From positions 186,001 through 250,000 of the forward strand of contig CAWDKQ010000008.1 of the NCBI GenBank assembly GCA_963802915.1: a stretch of DNA of 64,000 nucleotides, read 5' to 3'. The position numbers and the translations under genes are program-made. The notes beneath the pieces were generated by a model. It was not told where the DNA came from. It was given only the letters and a program-made list of their open reading frames with translations, and ran no database searches. This document shows positions 1 to 7,590 of this stretch, in pieces. Each line of letters begins with the position of its first letter. Position 1 is the stretch's first letter. The DNA comes from JAICMB01 sp963802915. GTDB taxonomy: Bacteria > Acidobacteriota > Terriglobia > Bryobacterales > Bryobacteraceae.

Positions 1-148
1 CCCAAATCGAGTGTGCCGGCGTCAACGAGTGACGCGCAGCAATCTCTGCCGTTACACCGTCCAGGATCTCTTTGACCGCCGGTCCATGCCAGGCTCTGCC
101 GAAGAACGCACGATGCAATTGATCCGCGATTCTCTGCGATTCGTTCAT
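1..148 (-). CDS. DinB-superfamily protein, N-terminal fragment cut by the window edge
   Basis: Reading the minus strand from an ATG at 148 gives an open frame of 49 codons that runs off the left edge. It begins MNESQRIADQLHRAFFG and contains AWHGPAVKEIL followed by AEIAARHSLTPAHSIW. The WHGPA and HSIW elements resemble the start of DinB-like four-helix-bundle proteins, whose later histidines bind a metal. The GGATGAAGGG stretch just upstream is a fair ribosome site. It is divergent from the secreted-protein gene that follows. Only the first third is visible, so the metal ligands and enzymatic role cannot be judged. Confidence 0.6.
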   Translation of the reverse strand, partial: MNESQRIADQLHRAFFGRAWHGPAVKEILDGVTAEIAARHSLTPAHSIW

Positions 149-183
149 CCCTTCATCCTAAGGCGTCAAGCGGCCTGTTCGTT

Positions 184-199
184 CTAGTACGTCTACTAG
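184..199. promoter_or_regulatory. Palindrome between two divergent genes, possible operator
   Basis: CTAGTA-CGTC-TACTAG is a perfect inverted repeat with 6-base arms and a 4-base spacer. It lies in the 114-base gap between the divergent DinB-like gene and the secreted-protein gene, where an operator would be expected. No cognate regulator is visible, so the function is inferred from position and symmetry. Confidence 0.3.
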
Positions 200-262
200 T
201 TCCAGGCGATTGTTGCTTCCGTAGGGCCGATGATACGGTTCTTACGGAGGCTATTTGACTTA

Positions 263-889
263 ATGCATTTGCGAATTGCAACTTTCGCTCTCGCGACACT
301 TTTTGTTTCGACAGTCGCTTACGCCCAAGCCGTTGGTGGGCCTTCCGACGCGTTCCAGGTATCCTACGCGTCTAATTTGAACATCGGCGATTCCGTGGTG
401 AATCTAGTGAACGCCGGAACGCAGTCCGGGATTGACCCGGCCGGCCGGATTTGTGCCAACGTTTATGCGTTCGACCCCGCCGAAGAGCTCATCTCCTGCT
501 GCTCCTGCCTGGTCACCCCGAACGGGCTCGACTCTCTTTCCGACCAAGCCGATCTGATCAGCAACACCTTGACTCCAGGCGTACCGACTTCCATCGTAAT
601 CAAGCTCATCGCAACCTTGCCGGTGGCAGGCGCCTGCAATGCTGGTAACGGCGGCGCTCCATTCACGGCCGTTCAACTCGCGCCTGGTCTGCGCGCTTGG
701 GGTACTTCCCTGCATGCCAACACCAATGGCGGCTATTCGGTAACCGAAAGCGCCTTCCAGTTGGCGACTCTGAGCGCTACCGAATCCCTCAAAGTGACCA
801 GCTATTGCAACTTCATCCAGTCGGATGGCAGCGGCTATGGCATCTGCAAGTCCTGCGCCGTCGGCGGCTTGGGAGCAAGCACGAAGTAG
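263..889 (+). CDS. Secreted cysteine-containing protein of unknown function
   Basis: Starting at ATG 263 the protein is 208 residues with a clean Sec signal peptide (MHLRIATFALATLFVSTVAYAQA), so it is exported. An in-frame ATG at 230 would add 11 residues; 263 is preferred because GGAGG at 246-250 precedes it and the signal peptide then starts properly. The mature part has a tight cysteine cluster (ISCCSCLVTPNGL) after CANVYAFDP, and more cysteines near the end (SYCNF, YGICKSCA), which suggests disulfides or metal binding. I recognise the style as a secreted acidobacterial protein but cannot give a function. A strong hairpin follows the stop. Confidence 0.7.
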   Translation: MHLRIATFALATLFVSTVAYAQAVGGPSDAFQVSYASNLNIGDSVVNLVNAGTQSGIDPAGRICANVYAFDPAEELISCCSCLVTPNGLDSLSDQADLISNTLTPGVPTSIVIKLIATLPVAGACNAGNGGAPFTAVQLAPGLRAWGTSLHANTNGGYSVTESAFQLATLSATESLKVTSYCNFIQSDGSGYGICKSCAVGGLGASTK

Positions 890-923
890 TTTTCCAATCC
901 TCAACAAAAAGTGAGCATTGCAT

Positions 924-959
924 CAACCCGGAAGGCAGCTTTACCTGCTTTCCGGGTTG
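924..959. terminator. Hairpin between convergent genes, probable transcription terminator
   Basis: A stem of about 15 base pairs (CAACCCGGAAGGCAG pairing with CTGCTTTCCGGGTTG, one G-T wobble) encloses a 5-base loop. It sits between the stop of the secreted-protein gene (889) and the stop of the convergent SagB-type gene (978), so it could serve both. The T-tracts are imperfect (CGTTTTC on the plus side, CTTTTTG further out on the minus side). Confidence 0.6.
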
Positions 960-977
960 CATTCGTTTTCGGGACCT

Positions 978-2387
978 TTATGCTTCAAGGCGAGGATCAG
1001 GAACCGGATAACCGATCGCGAAATGGTACACGGCTTGTCCCTGTTCTGGCGTCAGATCGAGATATCGATGCACCTGGTCGTCGTAGAACGCGCCGATACC
1101 GGTGGCGCCAAGTCCGTGCGCTTCGGCGGCCACATACAGACGCTGGCCTATGGCGCCGGCTTCGAAGTGTACATAGCGATAGCCGCGATCGCCATGAACG
1201 CGAGTGGCGCGATCCAAATCTCCGATCATCGAAAACGCGACGCAGGCATTGCCGGCTAAATCCTGCCCGAGACTCAGCCCCGCCGCGACAACGCGCTGAT
1301 CCCCTGTCCGAAATCGCTCCAACTCGCTTCGTTCCGGCCAGAACCGGTAGACGCCAGCTTCCAAACCGTCAACGCGATGCACGTATAAATAAAGTTGGAT
1401 CAAATGCAAGCTCGCAAAATCGGCACAAAGCGGTTGAGTCGCCAGGCGAAGAATCTCAGTGAGTTGCTCCACTGACATCGATCGCGATCCGCCCTGGAAG
1501 TCAAGGGCCGAGCGCCGTCTTCGGGCGATCTCGCCGAAGTTATGAATCGGCCAGGCCGGCCCAGTAGGTCTGCGTGGAGACGAGACCACTCCCTGAAGAA
1601 TTGTTGTCGCGTCGTGAATCGCTGCAATGGACGGGTAAACGATCGTCTCTTGCGAAAGTTGATTGGCTTGCCCGCCGAACCAGACAGTCTCGGGAACATC
1701 TGTCTGAAGCACGGGAATCGCACCTCCGCGCATTTCGAAAAAGAGCATGGGCCACTCATCGTCGGCCAGACAGCATTCTTGCGCGACATCATCGTCGTGA
1801 AAATGGCCCACAGCGTAGCTGTCGCATCCCATGGCGTCGGCGGCAAGTGCCAGCGCTTGCCAGGCGTGACCGATGTCTAGCAAACAGTATCGATACGCCC
1901 GCTCCCGATACTTCCACGCTTCGCGCCATGCAATGCTCGTGAGCACAAACACAATTGGCGCGGAGCCGCCCGTAAAGTCCGTAGGGAGCGCACCCAACGC
2001 GCGTTGCTCGGCCATGTGCGATGAAGGACGGTAATGATAAAACGCATCCGGCCAGTCTCTCAAGCCGCGCGTGAAAAAATGAAATTCCGTCGGATGCAGA
2101 TTCCCCGAAGATGGATTCACCCGCAGCGCATACTTGTATCCCATCGATGGAACGCGCTTGGACGCGCTGATAGCAGCGGAATAAAACAGCAGTTGCGAAA
2201 GAAACGTCGCCCCATCGCTGGCAGAACCCGATTCCGGCGCCGGCGGATCTGCCGGCAGATCGAGCACCGGCACGCCTTCGTAATGCCTGAAAGGATCGGG
2301 CATATTCGCCCAATCGAGAACATGACGCGATCTCCGCAGAGATTCAACGGTGTGTTTTGTAGCTTCGTGATACTCGCGCCACGTCAC
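978..2387 (-). CDS. SagB/ThcOx-family dehydrogenase (duplicated nitroreductase fold)
   Basis: A 469-residue protein read from a GTG start. It has two nitroreductase-like halves. The first carries VNPSSGNLHPTEFHFF around residue 95 and RYCLLDIGHAWQALALAA. The second starts near ARRRRSALDFQGGS (about residue 290) and ends with GAIGQRLYVAAEAHGLGATG. In this family such enzymes use FMN; the best-known members oxidise azolines to azoles in peptide natural products. No YcaO cyclodehydratase or precursor peptide is visible nearby, so the substrate is unknown and a general redox role is possible. The cytochrome c gene ends 12 bases upstream on the same strand, so the two probably form an operon. Confidence 0.85.
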   Translation of the reverse strand: MTWREYHEATKHTVESLRRSRHVLDWANMPDPFRHYEGVPVLDLPADPPAPESGSASDGATFLSQLLFYSAAISASKRVPSMGYKYALRVNPSSGNLHPTEFHFFTRGLRDWPDAFYHYRPSSHMAEQRALGALPTDFTGGSAPIVFVLTSIAWREAWKYRERAYRYCLLDIGHAWQALALAADAMGCDSYAVGHFHDDDVAQECCLADDEWPMLFFEMRGGAIPVLQTDVPETVWFGGQANQLSQETIVYPSIAAIHDATTILQGVVSSPRRPTGPAWPIHNFGEIARRRRSALDFQGGSRSMSVEQLTEILRLATQPLCADFASLHLIQLYLYVHRVDGLEAGVYRFWPERSELERFRTGDQRVVAAGLSLGQDLAGNACVAFSMIGDLDRATRVHGDRGYRYVHFEAGAIGQRLYVAAEAHGLGATGIGAFYDDQVHRYLDLTPEQGQAVYHFAIGYPVPDPRLEA

Positions 2388-2399
2388 ACCTTCATCATG

Positions 2400-2843
2400 T
2401 CAGTAATACGAATACCGGGACGGCAGACGAACGCTATAACGCGTCTGTATAAAGGCGACGAGATCGGTTAATTGCTGAACCGTCATCTTATCGGAGTAAG
2501 ATGGCATGCGCGATTTTCCTCCAGTGCCAAACTTGTCCACCGGGTGATGAGCATAGTGATAGGAGGGATTGATCACCGCGGTAACAAGATATCCATCGCT
2601 GATCTCGCTGTCCACCTCGCCCCCAATCATGACGAGTACTGGAGGCTGAATCGTCGGTGCCGGCAGATCCGTACCCGATACTTTGTGACAGTTGTGGCAT
2701 CCGTAAGCCACAAGAGTAGCTTTGCCGCGTTCCACGTTGCCGTCGGCCGGTAAACGGAAGCCCGCGGAAGAATGGCGTCCTGAATCGCACGCCGCCAATC
2801 CTAGCAACGAGAGTAATCCTAGCAATTTCAAACAGCCCCGCAT
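2400..2843 (-). CDS. Lipoprotein c-type cytochrome
   Basis: From ATG 2843 (AAGGAGG seven bases upstream) the protein has 147 residues. It opens with a lipoprotein signal (LLSLLGLAAC, lipid-bearing Cys19), so it should be membrane-tethered outside the cytoplasm. One haem-attachment motif CHNCH lies at residues 49-53, and GGKSRMPSYS near residue 115 supplies the usual distal methionine ligand. The fold is therefore a monohaem class I cytochrome c. Longer in-frame starts up to 3002 exist but would bury the signal peptide. It is followed after 12 bases by the SagB-type dehydrogenase gene; an electron-transfer link between the two is plausible but inferred. Confidence 0.85.
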   Translation of the reverse strand: MRGCLKLLGLLSLLGLAACDSGRHSSAGFRLPADGNVERGKATLVAYGCHNCHKVSGTDLPAPTIQPPVLVMIGGEVDSEISDGYLVTAVINPSYHYAHHPVDKFGTGGKSRMPSYSDKMTVQQLTDLVAFIQTRYSVRLPSRYSYY

Positions 2844-3097
2844 ACTGAACCTCCTTGCGGGTTCTCGCCGGTTGTCAAATGCCAGTAAGAATCTTGATTT
2901 GGAAGCCAATTTATTATGTGCCAGGCCGAACACCTTGGCAAGGGCTGAGTCGATTAACTCATCTCCCCGTTGACGACGATCCCAAGGAGAGTTAGGATTC
3001 AATTGGCTTCGGGTTATTATCCATGGCGTCCCGCTCGAGGCCTGGAGGCATTCACTGCCGCGTGAATCCCGAAGCTTTGCGTCTTGAGGAGGATTTT

Positions 3098-3217
3098 ATG
3101 ATCCGGACGACGCCCTTCCGCGCAACATTATTGTGGCCGCAGTTCACGATAGTGTTCACTGTTTTCTTACTGATCCTGTTGGCTGTCATGGCCTTCCTTG
3201 TGTACGGGAACAGCTAA
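3098..3217 (+). CDS. 39-residue single-pass membrane protein
   Basis: A small open frame with an excellent ribosome site (GAGGAGG, ATG at 3098). The product, beginning MIRTTPFRATLLWPQFTIVF, has one hydrophobic helix (FTVFLLILLAVMAFLVY) and almost nothing else. An upstream in-frame start at 3023 gives a 64-residue version without a good ribosome site. Such miniproteins often act as subunits of membrane complexes; here no partner is evident. It is divergent from the cytochrome c gene. Confidence 0.55.
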   Translation: MIRTTPFRATLLWPQFTIVFTVFLLILLAVMAFLVYGNS

Positions 3218-3273
3218 GCCCCCAGGCCATCTGGCGCAATCTGTGTGTTATTTCGAGCAACTATTCTCAAGCG

Positions 3274-3714
3274 TCAGCGTAAGACGCCGCTGTGCTTGAG
3301 TACTTCGTCTTCCCAGTAAGGGTTGCCCTTCTCGTCTCTGAGCACCAGAATGTCGCTGTCCCTGCGTAATTGTCGTGCCAGTACAAGATCGGCTCCATGA
3401 AACCGGATCTTCGACCCGGAGATCTGAAGCTGGTCTCCTCGGACGAACGTAATTGAGAAAGCTTTCAGAAAACTGGCCGGCGAGATATAAACCTGCACAG
3501 TTCCTTTTTCTCCACTAAGATATACGTGAACCCCTTTCAACGCAGGTGGTTCGGTTACTTCCTGAACATCCTGTACGGATCCGGATATGCTGACAACCGT
3601 CGCCGGATCGTATCTGATCTCGGCGTCGTTGTTCACTTTTCCAAAGGCTGCTTCGGTGGGTGTATGTCCTATAGCTCCGGCCAGGACCAAGACACAAACA
3701 ATCGAAGATCGCAC
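3274..3714 (-). CDS. Exported protein with a probable OB-fold-like beta domain
   Basis: 146 residues with an N-terminal signal peptide (MRSSIVCVLVLAGAIGHTPTEA). The mature part is strand-rich: VVSISGSVQDVQEV, GVHVYLSGEKGTVQVYISP, then DQLQISGSKIRF, ending LVLRDEKGNPYWED. The order of G/V-rich strands, a DQLQISGSK strand and a terminal RDEKGNPYW resembles small periplasmic OB-fold proteins seen in Acidobacteria. There is no catalytic motif, so the role is unknown; a binding function is inferred from the fold only. It stands alone on the minus strand. Confidence 0.6.
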   Translation of the reverse strand: MRSSIVCVLVLAGAIGHTPTEAAFGKVNNDAEIRYDPATVVSISGSVQDVQEVTEPPALKGVHVYLSGEKGTVQVYISPASFLKAFSITFVRGDQLQISGSKIRFHGADLVLARQLRRDSDILVLRDEKGNPYWEDEVLKHSGVLR

Positions 3715-3872
3715 GTGATCCTCCTTGGCCTGTCGACACGTGGCTCATATCAGGCAGCAAACGACGTGCCAATGGGCAAAGTGATCGATCGTCTAAGATT
3801 TTACCCTTGTATCTATCAGTCGTCGGTGTCATCATCTCGGCAGGCACTGAAACTCGGCGCTGGAGGAAACAC

Positions 3873-4088
3873 ATGTCGAACGTTGAGAAAGCGAAAAGTG
3901 CGGCTGCAGGCATGCAATCGGACACAAACAGCCAAACCGCGCAGGATATCGCCGCGCTGGCTTACGAACTTGACGAACAGGACGTAGCCGCTCTAGCCTA
4001 CGAACTCTGGCAGGCAAGAGGCTGTCCCGAAGGATCGGCGGACGAAGACTGGTTTCATGCGGTAGACGAATTGCGCTCTCGGAGTTGA
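3873..4088 (+). CDS. DUF2934-family small protein
   Basis: A 71-residue protein from ATG 3873, preceded by GGAGG at 3862-3866. The C-terminal half, DVAALAYELWQARGCPEGSADEDWFHAVDELR, is the DUF2934 signature (AYELWQxRGxPxGxxxxDWxxAxxEL), common in Proteobacteria and Acidobacteria and of unknown function. The N-terminal half holds a near copy of the same element (DIAALAYELDEQ), so the helix appears to be partly duplicated. It is soluble, acidic and probably cytoplasmic. Confidence 0.8.
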   Translation: MSNVEKAKSAAAGMQSDTNSQTAQDIAALAYELDEQDVAALAYELWQARGCPEGSADEDWFHAVDELRSRS

Positions 4089-4160
4089 CGTAGCGCGCGC
4101 AAACGCCGGAAGAGTCTTTCAGGTCCATCCGTCCGTACAATCCCGCCCTCGAGATTGTCC

Positions 4161-4190
4161 TTGCTTACCGAGGACAAGACATTGTATATT
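4161..4190 (+). promoter_or_regulatory. Candidate promoter of the padR-permease operon
   Basis: TTGCTT (4161-4166) and TATATT (4185-4190) are separated by 18 bases and lie 27 bases before the padR start. The AT-rich block TGTATATTGATATC overlapping the -10 stands out from its GC-rich surroundings and could also hold the PadR operator, since PadR proteins usually repress their own operon. This is based on sequence resemblance only. Confidence 0.4.
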
Positions 4191-4217
4191 GATATCGGTA
4201 ATCGAGGGCATCGTTCA

Positions 4218-4553
4218 ATGAGTAAACCTTCCGATCTCGTCCAGGGCACACTGGATTTGCTTCTACTCAAAATACTGGCTCTCGAGCCAATGCATGGCTG
4301 GGCCATCAGCCAGCGTCTGAACCATATCTCCGGCGACGTATTGCGTGTCAGCGACGGTTCGCTCTATCCCGCCCTGCACAAACTGGAGCAGGAGGGATGG
4401 ATCACGGCCGAGTGGAAGACCAGCGACCTGGGGCGTCGAGCAAAATTCTATTCCCTCACTCGTCTCGGCCGTCGCCAACTGGCCCAAGAAGCGGCCAACT
4501 GGGAGCGGCTATCGGACGCTATAACCTCGGTGGTCCGCCTGAAGGAGGCGTGA
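4218..4553 (+). CDS. PadR-family transcriptional regulator
   Basis: 111 residues from ATG 4218. It matches the PadR winged-helix domain throughout: DLVQGTLDLLLLKILALEPMHGWAIS, then the recognition region DGSLYPALHKLEQEGWI, then the wing GRRAKFYSLTRLGRR. It belongs to the short PadR class that ends with a single dimerisation helix. PadR genes of this type are typically found directly upstream of ADOP permeases in Acidobacteria, and here the permease GTG start lies 2 bases after the stop. It is expected to be a cytoplasmic dimeric repressor of this operon; the inducer is unknown. Confidence 0.92.
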   Translation: MSKPSDLVQGTLDLLLLKILALEPMHGWAISQRLNHISGDVLRVSDGSLYPALHKLEQEGWITAEWKTSDLGRRAKFYSLTRLGRRQLAQEAANWERLSDAITSVVRLKEA

Positions 4554-4555
4554 GC

Positions 4556-7192
4556 GTGCGCCTCGAACATTGGTTCTACACAATTCCGCTGCGATTGCGC
4601 TCACTCCTCCGCCGCAGCCAGATGGAACGGGAACTGGAAGAGGAGCTTCAGCTTCATCTCGAACAAAAAGTCGAACAGGGGATAGCTGCCGGCAAAACTC
4701 CGGATGAGGCCCGCTACGCGGCGTTGCGCGACATGCAAGGAATCGAGCAGCGAAAAGAAGAGTGCCGCGACGCCCGCCGCGTCAACTGGTTGGAAGATCT
4801 GCTGCAAGATTTACGTTACGCAGTCCGCATCCTGGTCAAGAACCCCGGTTTCACGATGGTTGCCGCGCTGGTGCTGGCGCTCGGTATCGGCGCGAACTCG
4901 GCCGTATTCACGATAGTGAATGCCGTTCTCCTCCAGCCATTGCCGTTCACTGAGCCAAACCGCCTGTTTCTGATTTCGTACACGCCGAAAAACGACGCCT
5001 TTGTTCCCATGGGAACCGCCATGTCGGACCGCGATTATATCGACTTTCGCCGCCAGGATCGCGTCTTCGAGAGCCTCTGTTCCTTCGGTCAAGACCCTGT
5101 CACGTTGACGGGCGCGGGAGATCCCGTAGTGGTGAGCGCTCTGGATGTGACACCCGATTTCCTGGAAGTCTTGCGGGTGCGCCCTGCCATCGGACGCGCC
5201 TTTCTCCCTGAAGGTCAGACCGACACGAATGTTGTGCTGTTGAGTGACCGTCTCTGGCGCAGCCGTTTTGGTGGTGATCCCACTATCCCCGGTAAGGCGA
5301 TAATTCTCGATGGAGTCAGCTTCACGATCGCCGGTGTTATGCCGCCGAGTTTCGCATTTCAGGACGCGGAGTTGTGGAAGCGAATCGAAATCGAGCTCAG
5401 ACCGCACAACTCCTTCATGCGGCCGGTGATCGGAAGGTTGAAGCCAGGTGTTCCGGCGCGACAGGCTGATGCGGAACTACAGGCCTTTGCTGCCCAAAGA
5501 CCGCGCGGCAAAGGTGAGAACGGTTTTATAGCGCGTATCCTCCCTCTCAAAGAGCTATTCGTCGCCGACGTGCGAAAGCTCCTTTTGATTTTTTCAGGTG
5601 CCGTTGCGTTTGTTTTTCTGATCGCTTGCGCAAACTTCGCCAACCTGCTGCTTATCCGAGGAGCTTCCCGTCAACAAGAGATCGCCATCCGCGCGGCTTT
5701 GGGTGCAAGCCGCTGGCGCCTGGTGCGTCAGCTGTTAGCCGAAAGCACGCTGCTCTCCTTGGCGGGTGGAGCGCTGGGCATTCTCTTGTCAATCGCCGGG
5801 GCGAAGGTCTTGCTAGCGCTTCTGCCGACTGGAAAGATCCCGCGCGTGGAGGACGTCCATATGGATATTTGGGTTCTGGCGTTCACACTCGCCCTCTCTT
5901 TGTTCACCGGCCTCGTATTCGGCCTCGCGCCCGCACTGAAAGCAACGAGGCGCGAGTTGCGGCAAGCAGTGAACGAAGGAGGGAGAAGCTTGACGGGTCG
6001 GCACGAAAGGCTTCGCGGCGCTCTCGTTACGGTCGAGATCGCGCTCGCTCTCGTCCTGTTAACGGGGGCCGGCCTGCTGGTCAGGAGCTTCCTGCAAATG
6101 CGTTCCGTGAATCCGGGCTTCCGGCCGGAAAACATTCTAGCGGCGACAGTGGAGCTTCCCGACTCACGCTATCCCACCGCCGCCAAGATGCGCGCACTCG
6201 ATGAGCAGGTCCTGGCATCGCTCGCCGTGCTGCCGGGAGCCGCATCCGTTGCCGCCGTGAACTGGATACCTTTAAAGCGTGAATTCGTCCGTGGAGATTT
6301 TCAACTCGAAGATGGACGCCATGTGCCGCGCGGTTTCATTGTCGACAAACCGGCGGTCAGTGCGGGCTACTTTCGCACCATGGGGATAAGGCTGCTCAGC
6401 GGCCGCGAATTCACCGCGCGCGACAACTCGGCCGCGCCAGGCGTCGTGATCATCAGCGAGTCCGTTGCGCGCCAGCTCTGGCCGGGAGGAGACGCCATCG
6501 GCCAACGCATCTCGATGGAAGACAATGCCAAACCCGGAGACTGGCTGACGATTATCGGGATCGTCTCCGATGTGAAGCAGTTGAGTTTGACGGACACGCC
6601 TAGCGCGAGCGTCTACCAGCCATATCTCCAACTCGACCGAGCGTTCTTTTTGAACCATATGAATTTTGTGGTGCAAACGACCGCGAACCCAACGGCCATC
6701 GCGTCCGGAATCCGCGCTGTCATCCACCATGCCGATCCAGAACTCCCCACTCAGTCCATCTCTACGATGGAGGAAATCATCTCCGATCGGATAACCGAGG
6801 CTCACTCTCAGACGCGCTTGCTAGGAATGTTTTCGATGATCGCTCTGCTGCTAGCGGCGGTTGGGATCTACGGAGTGCTCGCATCCGCGGTGGCGGAGCG
6901 CACGCACGAGATCGGAATTCGCATGGCGATGGGAGCACGGCAAGAGGATGTTCTCTGGTTGGTGCTTCGGCGCACGCTGGCGTTGGCCGGAAGCGGCGTT
7001 CTCATCGGAACGCTCGGCGCTTTAGCAGTGACGCGCGTGCTCGGAAAACTCCTCTTCGAAGTCAAGCCGGCCGACCCTCCCACATTCCTCGCCGTAACCG
7101 GGCTCCTTGTGTTGGTAGCGCTGCTCTCCGCCTGGATACCCGCTCGCCGGGCAACCCGAGTGCACCCGCTCGTGGCTTTACGGCACGAATAA
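4556..7192 (+). CDS. ADOP-type MacB/FtsX permease
   Basis: 878 residues from GTG 4556, with GGAGG at 4544-4548 inside the end of padR; earlier in-frame starts lie within padR. The N-terminal cytoplasmic helix region (MERELEEELQLHLEQKVEQG) is the mark of acidobacterial duplicated orphan permeases. Then comes the first membrane helix (TMVAALVLALGIGANSAVFTIVNAVLL), a MacB-type periplasmic core, a first FtsX block (FLIACANFANLLLIRGASRQQEIAIRAALGASRWRLVRQLL), a second periplasmic core, and a C-terminal FtsX block (HEIGIRMAMGARQEDVLW). There is no ATPase gene next to it, which is usual for this family. A role in export or envelope homeostasis is inferred. Confidence 0.93.
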   Translation: MRLEHWFYTIPLRLRSLLRRSQMERELEEELQLHLEQKVEQGIAAGKTPDEARYAALRDMQGIEQRKEECRDARRVNWLEDLLQDLRYAVRILVKNPGFTMVAALVLALGIGANSAVFTIVNAVLLQPLPFTEPNRLFLISYTPKNDAFVPMGTAMSDRDYIDFRRQDRVFESLCSFGQDPVTLTGAGDPVVVSALDVTPDFLEVLRVRPAIGRAFLPEGQTDTNVVLLSDRLWRSRFGGDPTIPGKAIILDGVSFTIAGVMPPSFAFQDAELWKRIEIELRPHNSFMRPVIGRLKPGVPARQADAELQAFAAQRPRGKGENGFIARILPLKELFVADVRKLLLIFSGAVAFVFLIACANFANLLLIRGASRQQEIAIRAALGASRWRLVRQLLAESTLLSLAGGALGILLSIAGAKVLLALLPTGKIPRVEDVHMDIWVLAFTLALSLFTGLVFGLAPALKATRRELRQAVNEGGRSLTGRHERLRGALVTVEIALALVLLTGAGLLVRSFLQMRSVNPGFRPENILAATVELPDSRYPTAAKMRALDEQVLASLAVLPGAASVAAVNWIPLKREFVRGDFQLEDGRHVPRGFIVDKPAVSAGYFRTMGIRLLSGREFTARDNSAAPGVVIISESVARQLWPGGDAIGQRISMEDNAKPGDWLTIIGIVSDVKQLSLTDTPSASVYQPYLQLDRAFFLNHMNFVVQTTANPTAIASGIRAVIHHADPELPTQSISTMEEIISDRITEAHSQTRLLGMFSMIALLLAAVGIYGVLASAVAERTHEIGIRMAMGARQEDVLWLVLRRTLALAGSGVLIGTLGALAVTRVLGKLLFEVKPADPPTFLAVTGLLVLVALLSAWIPARRATRVHPLVALRHE

Positions 7193-7229
7193 GGGACAAT
7201 CGAGGCATAGTAAAACTGCTTTGAACTAC

Positions 7230-7580
7230 ATGCCCAACGTCCAGATCTTCGGCCTAAAAAGCTCCCAAGCCACCCGCGCCGCGGAACGATTCTTCAAAGA
7301 ACGCCGCGCGCAGATTCAGTTCGTGGATCTGAAGCAGAAACCGATGTCACCGGGCGAAATCAAACGCTTCATCAACCGCTTCGGACTCACGTCTCTCCTC
7401 GATTCCGAAGGCAAGGCTTACGTCGATGCCGGTCTGAAATATCTCAAAGTGTCCGATTCGGAGCTTCTCGAACGAATCGCTCGTACCCCTCAACTCCTGC
7501 GCCTGCCCCTGGTCCGAGCCGCCAACCGGCTCAGCATCGGCCAGGACGAAGAATCCTGGAAAGCCATGCTCGCCGCGTGA
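7230..7580 (+). CDS. ArsC/Spx-fold protein lacking the active-site cysteine
   Basis: 116 residues from ATG 7230 (a TTG at 7221 would add three). The order MPNVQIFGLKSSQATRAAERFFKER, then IQFVDLKQKPMSPGEIKRF, LDSEGKAY and a C-terminal LLRLPLVR with a final DEESWKAML follows arsenate reductase-like/Spx proteins, including the cis-proline-type LPLVR. The N-terminal cysteine that normally starts the CX5 loop is replaced by serine (GLKSSQAT), so thiol arsenate-reductase chemistry is not expected. It may be a regulatory or degenerate member. It follows the permease by 37 bases and may be cotranscribed with it. Confidence 0.75.
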   Translation: MPNVQIFGLKSSQATRAAERFFKERRAQIQFVDLKQKPMSPGEIKRFINRFGLTSLLDSEGKAYVDAGLKYLKVSDSELLERIARTPQLLRLPLVRAANRLSIGQDEESWKAMLAA

Positions 7581-7590
7581 CAGCCAAGCG

